NCBI GenBank assembly: GCA_025890175.1
Contig: JANPYM010000007.1
Location: 186,001 to 250,000, forward strand
Origin: Ciborinia camelliae
Lineage: Eukaryota > Ascomycota > Leotiomycetes > Helotiales > Sclerotiniaceae
Length of the DNA stretch: 64,000 nt
Direction of reading: 5' to 3'
Shown here: one piece after another, positions 47,266 to 58,165 of the stretch
Position numbering within the stretch: the stretch's first letter is position 1
How the letters are laid out: the number at the start of each line of letters is the position of its first letter
Made by a program: the position numbers and the translations under genes
Notes under the pieces: model-generated
The model's input: the letters and a program-made list of their open reading frames with translations, nothing else
The model's database searches: none
Told to the model about the DNA's origin: nothing

Positions 47266-47732
47266 CAGGGGTTGGGCAAAGGGTAGGGTACACCCGGGGT
47301 GCAATACTGCGGGTTGACCACCCTCCTCCCCCCCCCTTTAGGGTAAAGTAACTATTCTATAAAATGCCCCGGGTACTCAAAATACCCGCGGATATATATC
47401 ATGTAATCAGTTAATATAGTTGTTCAAAGTTGAGGTTATTTCTGATTATACGAAAGAATCAAAATTATCAGATAATAGATCCTAACTTCAGTTATGTTCA
47501 TGGGGAAAGGGGTTGAGTGGGAAGTGGAAACGGTGAAAAATGTGGGCTAGAATCTACTATCTAATAATTAGGAATAACCTCAACTTTGAATGATTATATT
47601 AAACGATTACATGATATATATTTTGAATACCCGCGGGCTTTATAGGGTGATTATCTTGTAGAATTCTACAGGGTAGGGTGAAGCACCCAGAAAAGTGAAA
47701 TACCCCGGATAGGGTACAGGTGCCTAAGCCTG
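47266..47732. mobile_element. hAT-type MITE with long inverted repeats
   Basis: A 467-bp element flanked by perfect 8-bp direct repeats TGAGGAAG (47258-47265 and 47733-47740). Left end CAGGGGTTGGGCA, right end (reverse complement) CAGGCTTAGGCA. The arms are inverted repeats over roughly 190 bp: for example TCAAAGTTGAGGTTATT at left pairs with AATAACCTCAACTTTGA at right, and ATATATCATGTAATC also pairs. The centre (about 47455-47570) is non-coding. An 8-bp target duplication and CAGGG ends are hAT hallmarks. No transposase, so non-autonomous. Confidence 0.88.
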
Positions 47733-47740
47733 TGAGGAAG

Positions 47741-48541
47741 GCTGTGATTGTTGCTAGTGGCATGTTGACAAAACGTTGAAATTATCGTTTTGAGATCTCG
47801 AAGTCAAAAAGGAAGCATCGAACTCATATAAGGTTCTTATTGCCATAACCAGAAAGGAAGCATCAGTTTAAATTGCTCTTGCCTCGTGTAAGACTTTCAT
47901 TATCACAAACAGAAAGAAGGCTTCTGTTCAAATTGCTCTTATCTATTGAACATGTCCAAGTTTTTGTTTACTCTCATTGACACAGCTTTTGATGTTTTTG
48001 AACAGTTCAATTTGATTACCCAACTATATTTGTTGTAAGAACACGTGAATGTTACACATTCACCGTGTGGGGTGAAACGCTAGTTCCGTATCCTGTAGCA
48101 TATAATCCCCACACGATTAATGTAGATAATAACACGGAGTAATGTAGGTTCCATATGGATAAACTTCGGTATAAAATTTTGTATAAGGAATCTCGCTTCC
48201 ATTTCCTAATATGGAAGATTTCCTATTACAAAAAGCTAAATCAAAAATAAGAAACATTATAGTCTATAAACTACCATAATAGACTATCATAATAGATGGT
48301 AGATAGTAGATAGTAGATAATATAGTAGCAATTAATTAGATATAATGAACTATGCTTTTCCGTTAGTTTTTCAACTTGAAATCCTTCAAATTTATAATAT
48401 ATATATATAAAGTAATAGGTTTTGATTGGAAAATTGATAAGCCCAATCCGAAATAAGCAATTTTGAAGAAGTTGTTGAAGTTTTCAGAATTAAGTGATTT
48501 AATTGGATGGTTGACAGGGGTAGCGACAGCGAGGTCTATAC
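47741..48541. other. intergenic
   Basis: AT-rich spacer with short tandem GATAGTA/GTAGATA motifs near 48295. No gene. Confidence 0.5.
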
Positions 48542-50034
48542 CCCACTTAGAATCTACAACCTACGAATCTACGAACCTAAAACCTACGAACCTAAAACCT
48601 ACGAACCTACGAATCTACGAATCTACGAATCTACGAACCTACGAACCTACAAACCTACAAATCTACAAATCTACAAACCTACCTCCTCCCTCCAAACCTA
48701 CCTCCTCCCTTCAAATCTATTTCCTTCTTTCAATTTTACGAACCTACAAATCTATCTTCTTTTTTCTCCCTTCGATTTTATAAATCTATAAATCTACAAA
48801 TCTACAAATTTACGAATTTACAAACCTATAAATCTATAAATTTACAAACCTATTAATCTAAAAATCTATTAATTTAAAAATCTAAAAATTATATAATTTC
48901 TTTTTTTAAACCTATTTTCTTTTTTCAATTTTATTTTCTCCCTTTAAACTTACCTTCTTTCTTCAATTTTACCTTCTCCCTCCGATTTTATAAATTTATA
49001 AATCTATAAACTTATTTTCTTCCTTCAATCCTACAAATTTAAAAATCTAAAAATCGTACAATTCCTTTCTTCAATCCTACCTCCTTCCTCCAATCCTACC
49101 TCCTCCCTCCGATCCTACGAACCTACGAACCTACGAACCTACGAACCTACGAACCTACGAACCTACGAACCTACGAATCTACGAACCTACGAACCTACGA
49201 ACCTACGAACCTACGAACCTACGAATCTACGAATCTACGAACTTATCTCCTCCCTCCGATCCTACCTCCTCCCTCCGATCCTACAAACCTACGAATCTAC
49301 GAACCTACCTCCCCCCTCCGATCCTACCTCCTCCCTCCGATTCTACGAATCTACGAATCTACGAACCTACCTCCTCCCTCCGATCCTACGAATCTAAAAA
49401 CCTAAAAATCGTACGATTCCTTCCTCCGAACCTACCTCCTCCCTCTAAACCTACCTCCTCCCTCCGATCCTACCTCCTCCCTCCGATTCTACGAATCTAC
49501 GAATCTACGAACCTACCTCCTCCCTCCGAACCTACCTCCTCCCTCCAAACCTACCTCCTCCCTCCAATCCTACAAACCTACAAACCTACCTCCTCCCTCC
49601 TCCCTCCAATCCTACAAACCTACAAATCTACAAATCTACAAATTTACAAATCTACAAACCTACAAATTTACAAATCTACAAACCTACTAATCTAAAAATT
49701 TACTAATCTAAAAATCTAAAAATTATACAATTTCTTTCTCTAAATCTACCTCCTTCCTTCAATCCTACCTCCTCCCTCTAAACCTATCTTTTTCCTCCAA
49801 TTTTATCTTTTCTTTTCGATTTTATAAATTTACGAATTTACAAACCTACCTCCTCCCTCCAATCCTACAAATCTAAAAACCTAAAAATCATACAATTCCT
49901 TTCTCTGAACCTACCTCCTCCCTTTAAACCTACCTCCTTCCTCTAAATCTACCTTCTCCCTCCGATCCTACGATCCTACGAACCTACGAACCTACGAATC
50001 TACGAATCTACGAATCTACGAATCTACGAACCTT
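48542..50034. repeat. 1.5 kb octamer minisatellite (ACGAACCT family)
   Basis: Built from octamers ACGAACCT, ACGAATCT, ACAAATCT and ATAAATCT, interleaved with CCTCCTCCCTCCGAT-type blocks. The central part (about 49100-49560) and the right edge are richest in the CG-containing form; intervening parts hold C-to-T and G-to-A variants. Confidence 0.93.
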
Positions 50035-50286
50035 AATTATAGGTAGGTTTTTACGGTACTATTAATAGCTTATTTATAACCTTTTTCGACACCCTCTCTT
50101 TTGCGGTAGGCTTGTTATGTACAATAATACAACAACAACAATATTAATTTGTTGAAGTCACATATCCCCTCAAGCCGCCGCCGGAAATCGATCTGTCCAC
50201 CAGAACCGCATGAGTAGTTACTTGAACTGAATTTTCTGGTGTTTTTCGGTCTACTGTCACTTAATAACACTTTCAATACTTCCAAT

Positions 50287-51757
50287 ATGTCTTCTACTTT
50301 GTCGAACCGGCTACAAGGGAGTTCCAAACATCCAAGTGCGTGCAAGAAATGCATCTTGGGAGGATTGGAGGTAAGTTTGGCCCATTTTCATATTTCTTTG
50401 TTTTTCGCTTTTCGCTTTTCGCTTTTTACAGGCACCTTATCAATAGGAATTTTTGGATGAAGCATCCATGGATGTGACGTGTTGAATCTTGATGTTGGAT
50501 ACCTAGGTAGTGGCTGATATCCAGTATTAGTGCGATTTCTTACATCCAACTTGTTCCCACTGTACAAAACGGAATACAGAATGCAGTTTCCAATCCCATG
50601 GATCCAGTTATACATCGAAGATTCTGCCCCCTACATCTTCAATCATTCCCACATCTCGGGCTTTTGAAGAGGAGAACACTAGAACTATGGAGCTGAAACT
50701 GATGTATCATTACTCAACATCTACCTCTATTCTTCTTTCACACAATCCGCAAGATTTGATTTTGAATCATGTTGTCACTAGACTTGCACTCTCAAATCCA
50801 TTCCTTCTTGATGCTATTTTTACAGCCGCCGCTATTCATTTATCGATTGTCGAGACCGATAAAAGTGATTTTTGGATTGATACCGCATTCCAGTATCACA
50901 CCCGAACAATAGCGGGTTTCGACGAGGCTTTACATAATTCTGCATCGTCTGATCTGAATGCAGTGATTGCATGCGGCACAATATTGACGCTAAACTCATA
51001 CTCGTTGTCAAGTAAGAGGTTAAGGGTTGTTGAGGTTGATGCAGTGGCGAAATTCGTTGAAACGCTCAAACAACTTCGAGGAATCAGCTTACGCCTACAT
51101 CAAGCAGCACCGGGCGTGTACAAGGGTTCATTTCATACTTGGGCAACTCAACAGGTTGCAGAATCTTTGAATACGAACAGAGGAGCTTTCGCTGCCCTAA
51201 TCACACATATTGATTCGACGAAATCCGTAACTGGACAGTGGGGCCTGCTTTTTGGTCAATACTTCAGTTCGAAAGAAGATCAATCCAAAATCGCTAAATT
51301 TTACCAGTATGTTCAACCATAATCTAACCTTGAAACTCAGTTTGCCTGTACCACTTGGATATTTTGTTTGCTGACTTTGAATAGGACAATACTGCTGCGG
51401 ATGGCGGAGTTGGTTAACTATGTGAATGGCCCTGAATTAGAACATAGAGACCAATATCAAAAATCCTACCAGTTACTCCTCAAATTCACGACATCTCTTG
51501 GCCAGGGGGATGACATTGTCATGTCATGGCCAACAATGATCGATGAGCATATGATATTGCTTCTAGAAGCGGGCGATGATGTAGCAATGCTTATTCTCGT
51601 TCATTATGGAGTACTTTTATATATGTACACCTTGCGCTTTTCAAAGGGTACCGGAAGATGTTTGGTGCAAACTCTGTCGATGTCACTGTGGAAAAAACAT
51701 CCGGAATGGGCCCCAGTGCTTGGCTGGGCAATTGAATCTGTGTTACAGGATATGTAG
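50287..51757 (+). CDS. Zn2Cys6 transcription factor, UPC2-like
   Basis: Three exons: 50287-50370, 50531-51306 and 51385-51757; 410 aa. Joining exons 1 and 2 creates a perfect C19-x2-C22-x6-C29-x6-C36-x2-C39-x6-C46 binuclear cluster (CDFLHPTCSHC). The C-terminal part has the UPC2/sterol-uptake-like fungal domain start MELKLMYHYST, then LSNPFLLDAIFTAAAIHLS. It probably regulates transcription in the nucleus; targets unknown. Oddly, the six residues between the second and third Cys are ILGGLE, without the basic residues that normally contact DNA. The intron splitting the cluster is 160 bp. The gene is sandwiched between the octamer minisatellite and the orphan repeat array. Confidence 0.82.
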
Positions 51758-52039
51758 TCTCTTCCTGAGAATTATTCTAGTATCAAGGGACCACTATTCT
51801 AATATTCTTTACAATAAGAAACCCAAAAAGTCTAAATCGAGTAGCTCCAAATACCAACATACAGACTTCAAATCAAATCAAATCATCTGAGCTTCTCAAA
51901 ACATTGCTTTTGTGCGGCCCCCTCTGCGTGGAACGACGGTGTATTTCCATCGATAAAAGTATATATGGCTATCAATCGCCCTTCATATCTATCCCTGAAC
52001 AACCCATTTCCAATCATTTACCCTCTCCCTAACCCATCC
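51758..52039. other. 3' flank of the Zn2Cys6 gene
   Basis: No further gene; AT-rich. Confidence 0.5.
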
Positions 52040-53560
52040 ATCACAAAACTTTGAGTGAGTTTTGTTGCACATCTATAATTTCATCTTACAGGCCTTATCC
52101 TTACAAGTACAGTAACTTATCAGTCATTAGTGAGGCAATCAAGACCGTTTTAGGATCGGGCTTGAGATCCGGTTCCCTCGCTCTGGCAGTTGTGAACATT
52201 CTTTCTAAGTGTCCTTCACAGACCAGCCAGTTACAATCTTCAAAATACTTATGTTGCACATCTTGCATGCTCAAATTGCAGGGTGCATCCTAACAAGTTC
52301 ACACGCTTATGGGTTAGGTGTTTGGAAAGAAGATAGTTCGATTTGGAAACTGGTTTTTTAGCTCCGGTAGTTGTAAACAAGTTTTCTGCTCATTTTCGAC
52401 GCGGACCACTTAGAAGCTTTTGAATACTTGTGTTGCACATCTACAGACACTTTTTTGCAGGCCTCATCCTTACAAGCCTCATCGTCTATCTTTACACTAC
52501 ACGCTAGCAGAGAACACCATCCGGTGCCCTAGCACATGGCCTTTGGAAAGCAGCCATTCATAAACTTGAAAAGATTTGTGTTGCACATCTACGGTTCTTT
52601 TTTTGCAGGCCTCATCCTTACAAGTCTCATCGCCTATCTTTGCACTACACGTTAGCACCATCTGGCCCTTTGGCTTCGGTAATGATGACACTAATCTAAG
52701 AGGCCTTTCGAAAGCAGCCATTCACAGTCCTAAAAAGACTTATGTTGCATATCTACAGTCCTGTTTTTACAGGCCTTATCCTTCCAAGCCTCATACTCTA
52801 ACTCTGTACGATATATTACTAGAGGACACTATCCGGCCGGACTTTGAGCTTCAGCAATCATGCTACCACTCCAAGTGGCCTTTCAAAAGCAGCCATTCAC
52901 AGTCTTCAAAAACACATGTTGCATATCTACAGTCATTTTTCTGCAGGCCTCTTCCCAACAAGTCTCATCCACCATCTCTGCACCCCGCATAAGCAGAAGG
53001 AACCACCCAATCTACTAGTTTCGGCAGTGGCAAACTTACGAAGATGTTCCACTGTTTTTATCAACCAATCATTGTCTTGAGGAGATTGACGTTGCACATC
53101 TGTATTTTCATCTTCCAGGCTTGATCCCGACAAATGAACAATAAATAAGCCGCGGAATGGGGGGGGGGGTAATGACTGTCCGGCTATGATCCAGTTTCCA
53201 AGTTCCGACAGGTAGAAATATGGTTTCTGTACCGGATTTTAGATTCATTAGTTGGTTTGCTACTAGTATAACGTCTACCATTCACAGTCTCCAAAGGACT
53301 TATGTTGCATATCTGCATTCTTTTTATTACAAGGTGCATCCTAACAAGTGCCCTCTGTTCGAGGAGAATAATTTCAAATGGGTGGGTGGCGTGGAAGGGG
53401 GTAAGAATTAGCGTACGGCTAAGACTGTGTTAGCTTACAGTCCTCCAAGTGGCCTTTGGAAAGCATCCATTAATAGTCTGCAAAAGCCTTATGTTGCAAA
53501 TCTGCATTCTTTTTATTACAGGGTGCATCCCGACAAATGCACTCGAGAGTTACAATTTCA
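52040..53560 (+). repeat. orphan periodic repeat array, nine units
   Basis: A core close to TGTTGCACATCTACAG, then a T-rich gap, then GCAGGCCTCATCCTTACAAG, recurs at 52063, 52252, 52431, 52579, 52743, 52917, 53090, 53303 and 53492 (spacing 148-212 bp). Several units also share an upstream block AAAGCAGCCATTCACAGTC. Spacers between cores are diverged. Open frames are short and not conserved. Confidence 0.8.
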
Positions 53561-54024
53561 AGTTATGGCGTGGGCGGGGTAAGATTTGGCGAGAGGCTAA
53601 GACTGTTAGCTTATTGGAGATAAGGAAATCCTCATCATGGGAAACCCATATGGGTTGTAGTATATTTCGACGGTTTAGATAGAGTGGAAAATAGAATGGT
53701 ACATGTTGTATCATACAAACGTTCTAATTTGCAAAGGAGAGTTTGGTAAAAGGTATTCTCATGACATATTTTATGAATTTATTCAAGGTGTGGGAAGGTG
53801 GTAGTTGCATAACTTTATTGGGCCTTTGTATTGGCATTATTATTTGAATAATATCGGAACATCATTCGATCCACAAATAATTCCATTATGATTGCACTTG
53901 GGTTCGAGTCATGCGGGTTCTTACAATGAAGGGGTGCATTTGTACTACTATGGAAAACAAAAGAAAACGAGAACATGAATCTGCAACCACCACAAAAGAA
54001 ACCAGAGGTTTTATGGACTCAAGA
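52296..54024 (+). repeat. copy A of 1.73 kb direct duplication flanking N gap
   Basis: Identical to 54035-55764 except for one A in a homopolymer (five A here near 52908, six in the second copy near 54647). It ends exactly at the 10-N gap. Confidence 0.95.
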
Positions 54025-54034
54025 NNNNNNNNNN
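54025..54034. other. assembly gap (10 N)
   Basis: Ten unknown bases between two essentially identical 1.73 kb segments. Confidence 1.
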
Positions 54035-55764
54035 AGTTCACACGCTTATGGGTTAGGTGTTTGGAAAGAAGATAGTTCGATTTGGAAACTGGTTTTTTAG
54101 CTCCGGTAGTTGTAAACAAGTTTTCTGCTCATTTTCGACGCGGACCACTTAGAAGCTTTTGAATACTTGTGTTGCACATCTACAGACACTTTTTTGCAGG
54201 CCTCATCCTTACAAGCCTCATCGTCTATCTTTACACTACACGCTAGCAGAGAACACCATCCGGTGCCCTAGCACATGGCCTTTGGAAAGCAGCCATTCAT
54301 AAACTTGAAAAGATTTGTGTTGCACATCTACGGTTCTTTTTTTGCAGGCCTCATCCTTACAAGTCTCATCGCCTATCTTTGCACTACACGTTAGCACCAT
54401 CTGGCCCTTTGGCTTCGGTAATGATGACACTAATCTAAGAGGCCTTTCGAAAGCAGCCATTCACAGTCCTAAAAAGACTTATGTTGCATATCTACAGTCC
54501 TGTTTTTACAGGCCTTATCCTTCCAAGCCTCATACTCTAACTCTGTACGATATATTACTAGAGGACACTATCCGGCCGGACTTTGAGCTTCAGCAATCAT
54601 GCTACCACTCCAAGTGGCCTTTCAAAAGCAGCCATTCACAGTCTTCAAAAAACACATGTTGCATATCTACAGTCATTTTTCTGCAGGCCTCTTCCCAACA
54701 AGTCTCATCCACCATCTCTGCACCCCGCATAAGCAGAAGGAACCACCCAATCTACTAGTTTCGGCAGTGGCAAACTTACGAAGATGTTCCACTGTTTTTA
54801 TCAACCAATCATTGTCTTGAGGAGATTGACGTTGCACATCTGTATTTTCATCTTCCAGGCTTGATCCCGACAAATGAACAATAAATAAGCCGCGGAATGG
54901 GGGGGGGGGTAATGACTGTCCGGCTATGATCCAGTTTCCAAGTTCCGACAGGTAGAAATATGGTTTCTGTACCGGATTTTAGATTCATTAGTTGGTTTGC
55001 TACTAGTATAACGTCTACCATTCACAGTCTCCAAAGGACTTATGTTGCATATCTGCATTCTTTTTATTACAAGGTGCATCCTAACAAGTGCCCTCTGTTC
55101 GAGGAGAATAATTTCAAATGGGTGGGTGGCGTGGAAGGGGGTAAGAATTAGCGTACGGCTAAGACTGTGTTAGCTTACAGTCCTCCAAGTGGCCTTTGGA
55201 AAGCATCCATTAATAGTCTGCAAAAGCCTTATGTTGCAAATCTGCATTCTTTTTATTACAGGGTGCATCCCGACAAATGCACTCGAGAGTTACAATTTCA
55301 AGTTATGGCGTGGGCGGGGTAAGATTTGGCGAGAGGCTAAGACTGTTAGCTTATTGGAGATAAGGAAATCCTCATCATGGGAAACCCATATGGGTTGTAG
55401 TATATTTCGACGGTTTAGATAGAGTGGAAAATAGAATGGTACATGTTGTATCATACAAACGTTCTAATTTGCAAAGGAGAGTTTGGTAAAAGGTATTCTC
55501 ATGACATATTTTATGAATTTATTCAAGGTGTGGGAAGGTGGTAGTTGCATAACTTTATTGGGCCTTTGTATTGGCATTATTATTTGAATAATATCGGAAC
55601 ATCATTCGATCCACAAATAATTCCATTATGATTGCACTTGGGTTCGAGTCATGCGGGTTCTTACAATGAAGGGGTGCATTTGTACTACTATGGAAAACAA
55701 AAGAAAACGAGAACATGAATCTGCAACCACCACAAAAGAAACCAGAGGTTTTATGGACTCAAGA
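54035..55764 (+). repeat. copy B of 1.73 kb direct duplication, probably artefactual
   Basis: Starts immediately after the N gap, at the same base as copy A starts. The sole difference is a one-base homopolymer length, as expected when two overlapping contig ends were scaffolded without merging. Confidence 0.9.
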
Positions 55765-56219
55765 GACATTAAGCTGTGTCAGGAATCTTTTTTACCCTAC
55801 CTGGCTCTATACTAATTTAGTCTGGGCACTAAATGTTCCAGCGGCAATGTAATGAGCTCACAGTAGTACAAAAAGGATAATTAAGCGAGGGGCAAATTCT
55901 TGGCCCCAAGATACAAATGACTAACTACACTTCACTAAACACTAGCTATATCAAGAATTTATCTTTAGAAAAATGATAATATCAAGATAAACCAATATTG
56001 AAAATAGGCATAAGATTTCAGGCTAAGCAGATAAATAAATAATAACAAATTCTATCTGATGTTAGTGCAGGTTAGTATAAACCTATTCAGATTCGGAAGT
56101 CAATGCGTTAAAGTTGCATCGAATCTGGACTCGGGTCATTATAACTCTAGACTCTAGATATATTTCCAATCTATTCCAATTTTGAATTTAATTATTTCAA
56201 TATACTTTAACTAAACTGT
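55765..56219. other. AT-rich spacer
   Basis: No gene seen. Confidence 0.5.
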
Positions 56220-56660
56220 ACAACAGGGCCCCGCGGGGCGGGTATTGGAGCTAGCGGGTTATTTGCAAATAACCCGTATGTAAGGCGGGTAATGCGAAAT
56301 CCTAATGGGTATTCCGTATTTTGTACGAGGCAAATGTAAATAATTTGCAAATAATTTACCTACCTGTGGGATGCGGGTTATTTGTAAAATTGTGGATTTT
56401 TTAATGGATTTCGCTTATTTTTGAAACTATCCATAACTTTTATATTAATTTTTATATTAATCTAATATATTTATAAATATTTATGAATTATTTATAAAAC
56501 CTGCGGATAAATGGGTTATTTGCAAATTATTTGCAAATAACCTGTACGAAGGGGATAATTTTGAAATCCCAACAGAGCCCTGCGGGACGGGTAAAAGATC
56601 TCGTGGATAACCCGCGAAGCAAATAATCCGCGGGTACTCGTACGGAGCGGGTATTTTTTG
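56220..56660. mobile_element. palindrome-rich MITE-like element
   Basis: Begins CAACAGGGCCCCGCGGGGCG; a diverged second copy of this end (CAACAGAGCCCTGCGGGACG) lies near 56571. A perfect palindrome GGGTTATTTGCAAATAACCC sits at 56256-56275, and an imperfect relative near 56513-56542. GC-rich ends and an AT-rich centre are typical of MITEs. No clear target duplication found. Confidence 0.5.
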
Positions 56661-57895
56661 CGCAGTCTAACTTTGACTAAACTTAGTTGGGTAACTAATA
56701 TCCAAACGACCAACAGGGACTATTTTTTGCTCTTGTAAAACATGCTAAACATTTCGATCGTCTGAAACTTCTAGCCTAGAACTCTTAGCTCCTTCTCCCA
56801 GCCCAGTGATGTCGATAGTAGCCGATATTCAGGTACTTAGTACTACGCCCGGACATATTACTATAGTGGTACAGTGGGGGCGTATTTAAAATATCCCGAA
56901 TATCCCGTAAACTATCGAAATCACTGCCTCAACCTATTAAAATATTTGATTTAATTTCTTCTATAAGATATTCCTAATTGGGTACTATCCAGACATGCAA
57001 CAGGACCTTTTATGAATAAATCAGATAATGCTATTAGACAAACTACGAGCAAGATGATAGTGTTACAACACCTAGTGTTTTAACCGTATTGGTAAATCTG
57101 TCCCCAGATAGTTATGGGCCAACTCTATTACTCAGTGAGTTACCGATAGTGTGTCATTAGTACCACTGAGTCCTTGGTCCACTGATGAATCTACAAAAGA
57201 GCTGGGTCTTAAGGATGAAATGACTCGGAGGAAAAATGCACATTTTCTTTCCCATACTTTTCAACTTTGTCCCTCTTCACACTCACTATCTTATTAGATT
57301 TGGATGTATTGAAAGCTCTTGAGTTATTTCAAAAGGATTTGCATTTAAAAAGTATTTTTCCAAAATCCCGAGAGACACATACATACCCTCATTTCTAACT
57401 ATCTTCCCGACTGACTAACAATATCTGGAGATCCCAATCGACTAACTTAATCCGATTGATAGTAGTAGACTCAAACTCTTTAAGCAGTCTAGCTCCAAAG
57501 AAGTAACACAATCTACGTCATTTTTCTCTCTACTTGTCAGGACGAGGCTTGTAATATGAAAATGCAGAAATGCAACATAACTATCTTTTCGAGAAATCCC
57601 AGTGGAGAGTTTCCAAAGAATATTTGTCCTTGATTAAATTATTGATTTACAAGTAGCGGGGCTAGAACAACGGATGATTATTCTTTTAGTTGGGTTTCTT
57701 CCAAGAATTGGATCTTGAGATTTCTTATTTCTTCAACTATGAAAAGCAACCTCAAACACATACAAACACAACCTCATGTAACAATTTCAATTCCATATAT
57801 TGAATCCAAGTAAAGCAGTATCCAGACATCCATACAACAGACCTTCTCTTGATGCCTTATAGAAGACTCTATGAAAAATATTGATAAAAAAGACA
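56661..57895. other. spacer with inverted relatives of the orphan repeat
   Basis: No gene. Minus-strand matches to the TGTTGCAT core occur near 56995 and 57571; the latter also matches the downstream ATTACAAG and CTCGTCCTGACAAGT parts of the unit. Confidence 0.5.
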
Positions 57896-58165
57896 TACCT
57901 AGTAATATCTCCACAAATGAGCCCTAACACCAATTACAAAAACTAAATAGAACCAAATTCAAGATACTAACATTTATTCTTCCTGCCATTCCTAATCGAG
58001 AAGTATCCAGAGATGCAACAAATAAAAGAGATATACCTAGTAATATCTCCACAAATGAGCCCTAACACCAATTACAAAAACTAAATAGAACCAAATTCAA
58101 GATACTAATATTTATTCTTTCTGCCATTCCTAATCGAGGAGTATCCAGAGATGCAACAAATAACA
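57896..58165 (-). repeat. 138-bp tandem duplication ending in the orphan-repeat core
   Basis: Copy 1 is 57896-58033 and copy 2 is 58034-58165, with only a few transitions between them. Each ends in TATCCAGAGATGCAACA, the reverse complement of a TGTTGCATCTCTGGATA core. A diverged third relative lies near 57815. Confidence 0.85.

Noticed and set aside
48463..48791. Open frames rich in LRTYEPTNLRIYE-type repeats
   Set aside because: They are translations of the octamer minisatellite; all frames look equally open and repetitive.
48542..50034. CRISPR-like array
   Set aside because: Contiguous octamers without unique spacers in a eukaryotic genome; it is a minisatellite.
53899..53935. GGGTTCGAGTC motif resembling a tRNA T-arm
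   Set aside because: No matching D-arm, anticodon stem or acceptor stem in the surrounding 90 bp.
52497..55422. Paired identical short ORFs (such as SKAAIHSPKKTYVAYLQS)
   Set aside because: They are translations of the orphan repeat core, duplicated by the probable assembly artefact. Frames are not conserved between units.
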